Part shown: positions 59,668-64,000 of the stretch, piece after piece
Layout: every line of letters starts with the position of its first letter
How positions within the stretch are numbered: the stretch's first letter is position 1
Source of the DNA: Polytrichum commune
Taxonomy: Eukaryota; Streptophyta; Polytrichopsida; Polytrichales; Polytrichaceae
Direction: 5' to 3'
Length of the DNA stretch: 64,000 nt
Assembly (NCBI GenBank): GCA_950295325.1
Contig: OX485806.1
Coordinates: 58,649,169-58,713,168 of the forward strand
Notes under the pieces: generated by a model
What the model was told of the DNA's origin: nothing
What the model saw: the letters and a program-made list of their open reading frames with translations, nothing else
Database searches by the model: none
Translations under genes and position numbers: made by a program

Positions 59668-61642
59668 TGTGAGCCCAATATGGTGCCCCCAAGTGTTTTT
59701 AAGCTTAGTAGTCACTAAGAATTGGCAATTGATTTTTCATTACTTATTTTGAAAACATAAACAGAGTGAAGCTGGATTGAAGTGTGATTTAAAACTTAGA
59801 CTAGTGTTTAGGGCTTTGTTGGTTAGAAAGCGAGGTAGGAATTAGTTATGGAATGGGTTTGGATAGAGGCACAAGTTACGGGTAGGACTAAGGAGCTGGG
59901 CTTAAAATTAGCCGAATTGGGATTGGTAAGGTTTGAATTAGGAAGGGGGTACTGGACCCCTAGTATTTTCCGGGGCCCTGGATTGTGTTGTGTGACGGTA
60001 GTTCCTCTCTCTCTCACCGGAATGCCGAAGAAGGGAGCGCAACGGCAGTTGGGCGGAGCCTTGCTGGACTCTACGCTCCAAGTCTCTCATTTAAGGTTGT
60101 GGGGTTGGAACTGGGGGGAGATCCCAACAGTTTGGTAATGGAGTCTCAACAGCGTGCTAGGGAGAATTCGAAGAAGCAGAAAACAAAGGGAATGAGGGAG
60201 AAATTCCCTTCTCGAGAAATTTGGCTGCTGCGGCGTGAATGAGTTATGAAGGCAGCAAGCTGCCGCCAGAAAAGGAGAATTGTTGTTGGCATGCAAAAAG
60301 GTTGCGTTCAGCTGCCGCATAAAGGGATCTGAGCGAAATAAGAGAGCTCCCTCGTTGGTTGAATGTTGTTTGGCACAAGAAAAACTATGGTGTGAAGACG
60401 TTCTCCGAATTCTGGATGCACTGTTCAAACGAGAGGGCGGAGCAATGGTTGCTCATGCGGGAGACTTTGAGTCGAAGTCACATTGCTCGGAGTCTAGGGG
60501 GCAGGGCCTGCTAGCGGCAATGCCCACATAGCTGACTGTGAATTCTGGCTTCAGAGGATAAGTGGGAAGGCATGGTGTTGTCTTGCTCACTCTAGCTGCT
60601 AGTGAGCGGCTTAAGTTGGTGGATGTCGGAGCAGGGTTTGTTCGAAAAGGGGGGGGGGTCGAATGTGAGGAAGCTTTGCCAATGCAAAAAGCTTTTTTAA
60701 ACTGCCGGAGGTAAGGATTCCGAACTGAGAAAGTAAGGGGAGCAGAGCAAACTCAAAAGCGTTGCTCGAGCAGGAAGGATTCGGCAAGTCGGAGGAGAGA
60801 ATCTGCACTGCCGTCCGAGAACTCTCATGATTCCGACATCACTCAACTTGTGAGATCACCGGGAATTACGCATCAGCCTCAAGCGATGAGGACGATACTG
60901 GAAATGAAATGGTCAAAGAAGAAAGGGCCAGTTTGAAGGAAGACACCAGGGAGGTGGTGGCAGTGGCCGAAGGCTAACCTGTGGGCGGAATTAAATATGT
61001 ATTGAAGCACCGACGTGAGGGAGCTACTGATGTCTGAATTACAAAACGAGGCTGAACAGTGTTGGCGATTTAATCTCAGCTCTCGAGTTTTGGGCTAGAA
61101 CGGCAAGCCACTAGTGGCACTACAGACAACCGGCCTTGGCTGCAGATTGCGGTTACTGAAGTTGGAAGCCGAGCATTGTTGGACGGCAAGGGGATCCAAC
61201 TTCAGTTCGGTGCCAGACAGGGGTATAGGAGACCGCCGTGACTTTTTACAGTCAGCTGAAGTTGGGAAATTAGTCTTAGGTTAGCGATGGGGTAGTGTGG
61301 AGTTTCTGGAAGGACTTACTGGTAGAAGATTTAGTGATTAGTTAATAGAAGTACTGGGAATTAGTTTAAGGTGGACATTAGTGAGAATTATGGTTCATCC
61401 TAGGGGAGCCACTTAGGAAGTTAGAAGATTGGGGTGTGGTGTGGATTGTTCATTAAGGGGGAGAGTATTTATGAGTACTTGTAACCCTGAGTGAAGTGAA
61501 TAAAAAGAAAGGTGTTTAACATTTACACATTCGGGGCATGGAATACCGAGTTCCAAGAGCTAGGTGGAATTAGGCGATCACATGTGAGCCTCAGGCTCTC
61601 ACCCGGACTACGACGCACAAGGGTGGGGGTTTGTGGCTAACA
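59668..61642 (+). mobile_element. Solo LTR A4, nested in A3 (opposite orientation)
   Basis: TGTGAGCCCAATATGGTGCC at the start and GGGTTTGTGGCTAACA at the end, with GAGAG on both sides (59663-59667 and 61643-61647). 1975 bp. It landed about 42 bases from the 3' end of A3, inside the conserved terminal block. Because A4 carries the same block in opposite orientation, a long imperfect palindrome lies around 61570-61670. Confidence 0.88.
61455..61504 (+). promoter_or_regulatory. Core promoter and poly-A signal region of A4
   Basis: AAGGGGGAGAGTATTTATGAG near 61454 parallels the AAGGAGGGGAAGTATT stretch of A2 downstream of its TATA, and AATAAA follows at 61499-61504. The TATA itself looks mutated here (CATTAAGG instead of CTATAAGG). 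Confidence 0.5.
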
Positions 61643-63279
61643 GAGAGCCCAAGGCTCACATGTGATTAATTTACCTCACTCAACATTTGTGAATCGGCTT
61701 CCAATGCACCATGGTGTCAATGTCAAAGGGCACACACTTTATTCAATTGGCACGAGGTTGAAGTATTTAGAAATACTCCCTATTCTCATGATTCTCATCA
61801 ACCTCAAACGCCCCCTTCAATCAACAAGCCTAACAATGCATTACTCAAACAATTTCGAGCAATATTCTAATGGCTCAGGTAACCCAAATTCACCCTTGGC
61901 TTACACATCCATATTCATCAAACCTACTCCCAATACTAGATACCTTAGCCCCTTAAGTGCCCAATCCCAACCCAATATCTTCTAAGCCAAGGTAATAGTC
62001 TCTGATGTGGTCTTGGTGCCTGCTGGATCCTCCCCTCTGCAGCACAGTAGCAGCCTGTCACCTCCCGTCAGCCTTCTGCAACTCCCAATTGCTAGCTCCA
62101 GTGGCCACATGGTTTACCCTGTTCCGATGCGAGGTGTGAGACTCTGTAACCTTCCCCCCCCTCTGAGGCAGTAGCCACCTGGCTCCATGATGTAGACCGC
62201 CGAGATTGGAATCGGCTGAAAGACTCAACCTTGATTCGTCTCAGTGGTTCTTCTACATTACCTTCCCTTCGAAGGATTCACTAACCTCTCCCTGTCAGCA
62301 TTAGTCAGCTCTTTGAGCCTACAATCTGATATCACAACCGGCCCCGAATGCGCTGTTCCACCCCGCAATGCCCCTGTTTCCAATGACCTCGAACTAAATC
62401 GTCAATGCCACTTGCATCACCAACCCTCTGCCTAGCACAAGGAAACCACCCTCCACATCCACCTCACCATTAGGAGGGATGTTGCCACTCAACTTCAAAG
62501 AGGTGTGCTGAGCCTTTCCGAATTCTCGTGTTGGACCGGGACAAAATTCCGGTTGTGGGTGTCGATTGAGCCTCTATGGCGACTAGCGCCCCAACCAACA
62601 TTTCCAAGCTGCCACAAAAATCGTTGTTTGATGGACGCACCGCCTTATTCGCTTCCCTTTGCTTAGTACTACTTCCCTGCCCTGCTGCCTGACTGAATTT
62701 GCAGCATTGCACACAATGCAGCCACCTTCTTCCCCTGGGGCAGCCTCGTCGGGCATTCTTCCCTGGTGCCACACCTCCGCCCCTTGCTGGTATCAGTTCG
62801 AGATTGTTCTCATCTATCACCGACTTCCCTGCTTCTCCCCAGAGCTCCGCTCTGGCCCCTTAGCCGCCAACTTCAGAGAGAGAGAGTTCTCAACACGGCC
62901 TCTGAGTTCCGAAACCCCCCCCCCCCTGTCGAAACCTAACGGTTTTTCAGCTGACTTGTGTCTCGCTAGGCTCATGCCCGACCTTTTTTCCTTAAATCCC
63001 AATATTAAAACCAACACAACAAAAGCCTAAAATGAACAATTAACCCAGGCCTAAGCCCCTCTTAATCTTCACCACTTAAACAAACATTAAAACAACCGCA
63101 CTCTATTTTGGTTTTTCTCCTTCTTGATAACAATTACGCTCGCACAATAATTCAATTGAAACTAAACTTAAACCACTCTAACCCTATCAATCGTTAAAAC
63201 AACTCAACTAAATGTCAATCCAATTGTTCATAATTGATTTTAAGTTAATTTGAATTGTGAGCACTGAATTGGGCTCACA

Positions 63280-64000
63280 AGAGCTCAATAGTTTTGGATT
63301 TTGTGATTTTTTGGATTTTTTTGAGTTGTTTGTAAAACTTTTTGGGAAGAGGATGGTTGTTTTTTTAAAAAAAAACATCTTGGATCTGAGATGACACTTT
63401 AAAAAGAGAAATTGATTTCCCCCCCCTCCCAAAAATTTTCATAACTGATGCCAAAAAATTCCAAAAACTTCCCAAAAAATTCACAAATTTGTTTTCACAC
63501 GTGAGCTCAAAAATCTTGAATTTTTTTGGATTTTTTAGAGAATTCTTTAAGGATTTATTCAATTTTTAAAAGTCTTTGTAAATGTTTTTGGCATGTACAT
63601 GGATTTTTTTTAAATGGCATCTCGGATCCGAGATACCACTTTCAAAAGAATAAATGATCCCTTGCCCAGAATATTTAATAGATGGTTCAAAAAAATTTCA
63701 AAATTTCAAAATTTTGTCTTCACATAATAAGCTCAATGATTTTAGATTTTGTGATTTTTTGGATTTTTTTGAATTATTTGTGAATATTTTTGGGAAGTAG
63801 ATGGTTTCCTTTAAAAAGAAGTGGCATCTTGGATCCGAGATGCCACTTGAAAGATCCCCCCTTCCCAAAAAGTTCCATAATTGATTCCAAAAAATTCCAA
63901 AAACATCCAAAAATTTCACAAATTTGTCTTCAAACATGAGTTCAATAGTTTTGGATTTATTCAATTCTTTTTTAAACTCTTTGTAAAACGTTTTGGCAAG
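63280..64000. repeat. Satellite-like tandem repeat, about 220-bp unit
   Basis: AGCTCAATAGTTTTGG-type words recur at about 63281, 63504, 63730 and 63937, spaced 207-226 bases. Each full unit contains a GATC-centred palindrome (TCTCGGATCCGAGA at 63620-63633; a 28-base near-palindrome at 63820-63847; a weaker one near 63377) and a run of CCAAAAANTTCCAAAAA words. Frames here are translations of the repeat. It extends past the right edge. Confidence 0.8.

Larger units (their letters stand above)
59621..63279 (-). mobile_element. 5' LTR of E2 (A3), split by A4
   Basis: On the minus strand it starts TGTGAGCCCAATTCAGTGC at 63279 and ends GGGTTTAGGGCTGACA at 59621, followed by the primer binding site and gag. 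Its own length without A4 and one duplicated pentamer is about 1680 bp. The outer flank is the 220-bp satellite, so E2 inserted into satellite DNA. This copy links the D/A LTR superfamily to actual gypsy-like genes. Confidence 0.82.

Noticed and set aside
63208-63964. Lys/Asn/Phe-rich frames near the right edge
   Set aside because: They are translations of the satellite repeat and recur with its period.
1-64000. CRISPR arrays or bacterial operon structure
   Set aside because: No regularly spaced identical repeats with unique spacers and no adjacent co-directional gene series. The content is eukaryotic transposable elements.

Overview
The window looks like repeat-rich intergenic DNA from a large plant-type nuclear genome. 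It has no intact host gene, tRNA, rRNA or bacterial-style operon. What can be read is transposable elements, mostly broken and inserted into one another, in AT-rich sequence with little coding signal. TTTAGGG telomere-type repeats, Ty1/copia and Ty3/gypsy relics, possible hAT and CACTA traces and MITE-like foldbacks point to a green plant or streptophyte alga. A DNMT3-like cytosine methyltransferase inside a Ty3/gypsy-type element suggests a charophyte alga in particular. From memory, such elements were reported from charophytes. The assignment is an inference.

Layout. 1-335: edge of a tandem repeat. 735-2440: a Ty3/gypsy integrase relic abutting a Ty1/copia relic (minus). 3193-8776: an LTR (D1) split by another LTR of the same superfamily (D2) and by a solo LTR of family B (B1). 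9441-16093: element C1, split by B2, which is split by D3. 16094-24816: AT-rich sequence with a possible hAT relic. 24817-28940: element C2, a clean copy of C1, with the only long intact ORF (690 codons, gag-like). 28946-34640: AT-rich, nothing recognised. 34640-41000: a MITE-like foldback and a CACTA-like zone carrying a degenerate SET-like fragment and solo LTR B3. 43973-47340: a decayed DNA-transposase-like gene holding a MITE. 47384-54850: the retroelement remnant E1 (gag, protease, DNMT; minus), cut by LTRs A1 and A2. 57253-63279: the 5' part of a second gypsy-like element E2 (gag, primer binding site, 5' LTR A3), with A4 nested in A3. 63280-64000: about 220-bp satellite repeats.

Most boundaries are secure because TG...CA termini are flanked by 5-bp target duplications. 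Seven LTRs (D1-D3, A1-A4) share both termini although their interiors look different. Insertion order follows from nesting: C1 before B2 before D3; D1 before D2 and B1; E1 before A1 and A2; A3 before A4.

The most notable content is the E1 methyltransferase, with its catalytic motifs preserved and five in-frame stops that can all be explained by C-to-T changes. Next is element C: about 4.1 kb, no internal LTR pair seen, one gag-like gene and its own promoter-like region. Third is the SET-like fragment in the CACTA-like zone.
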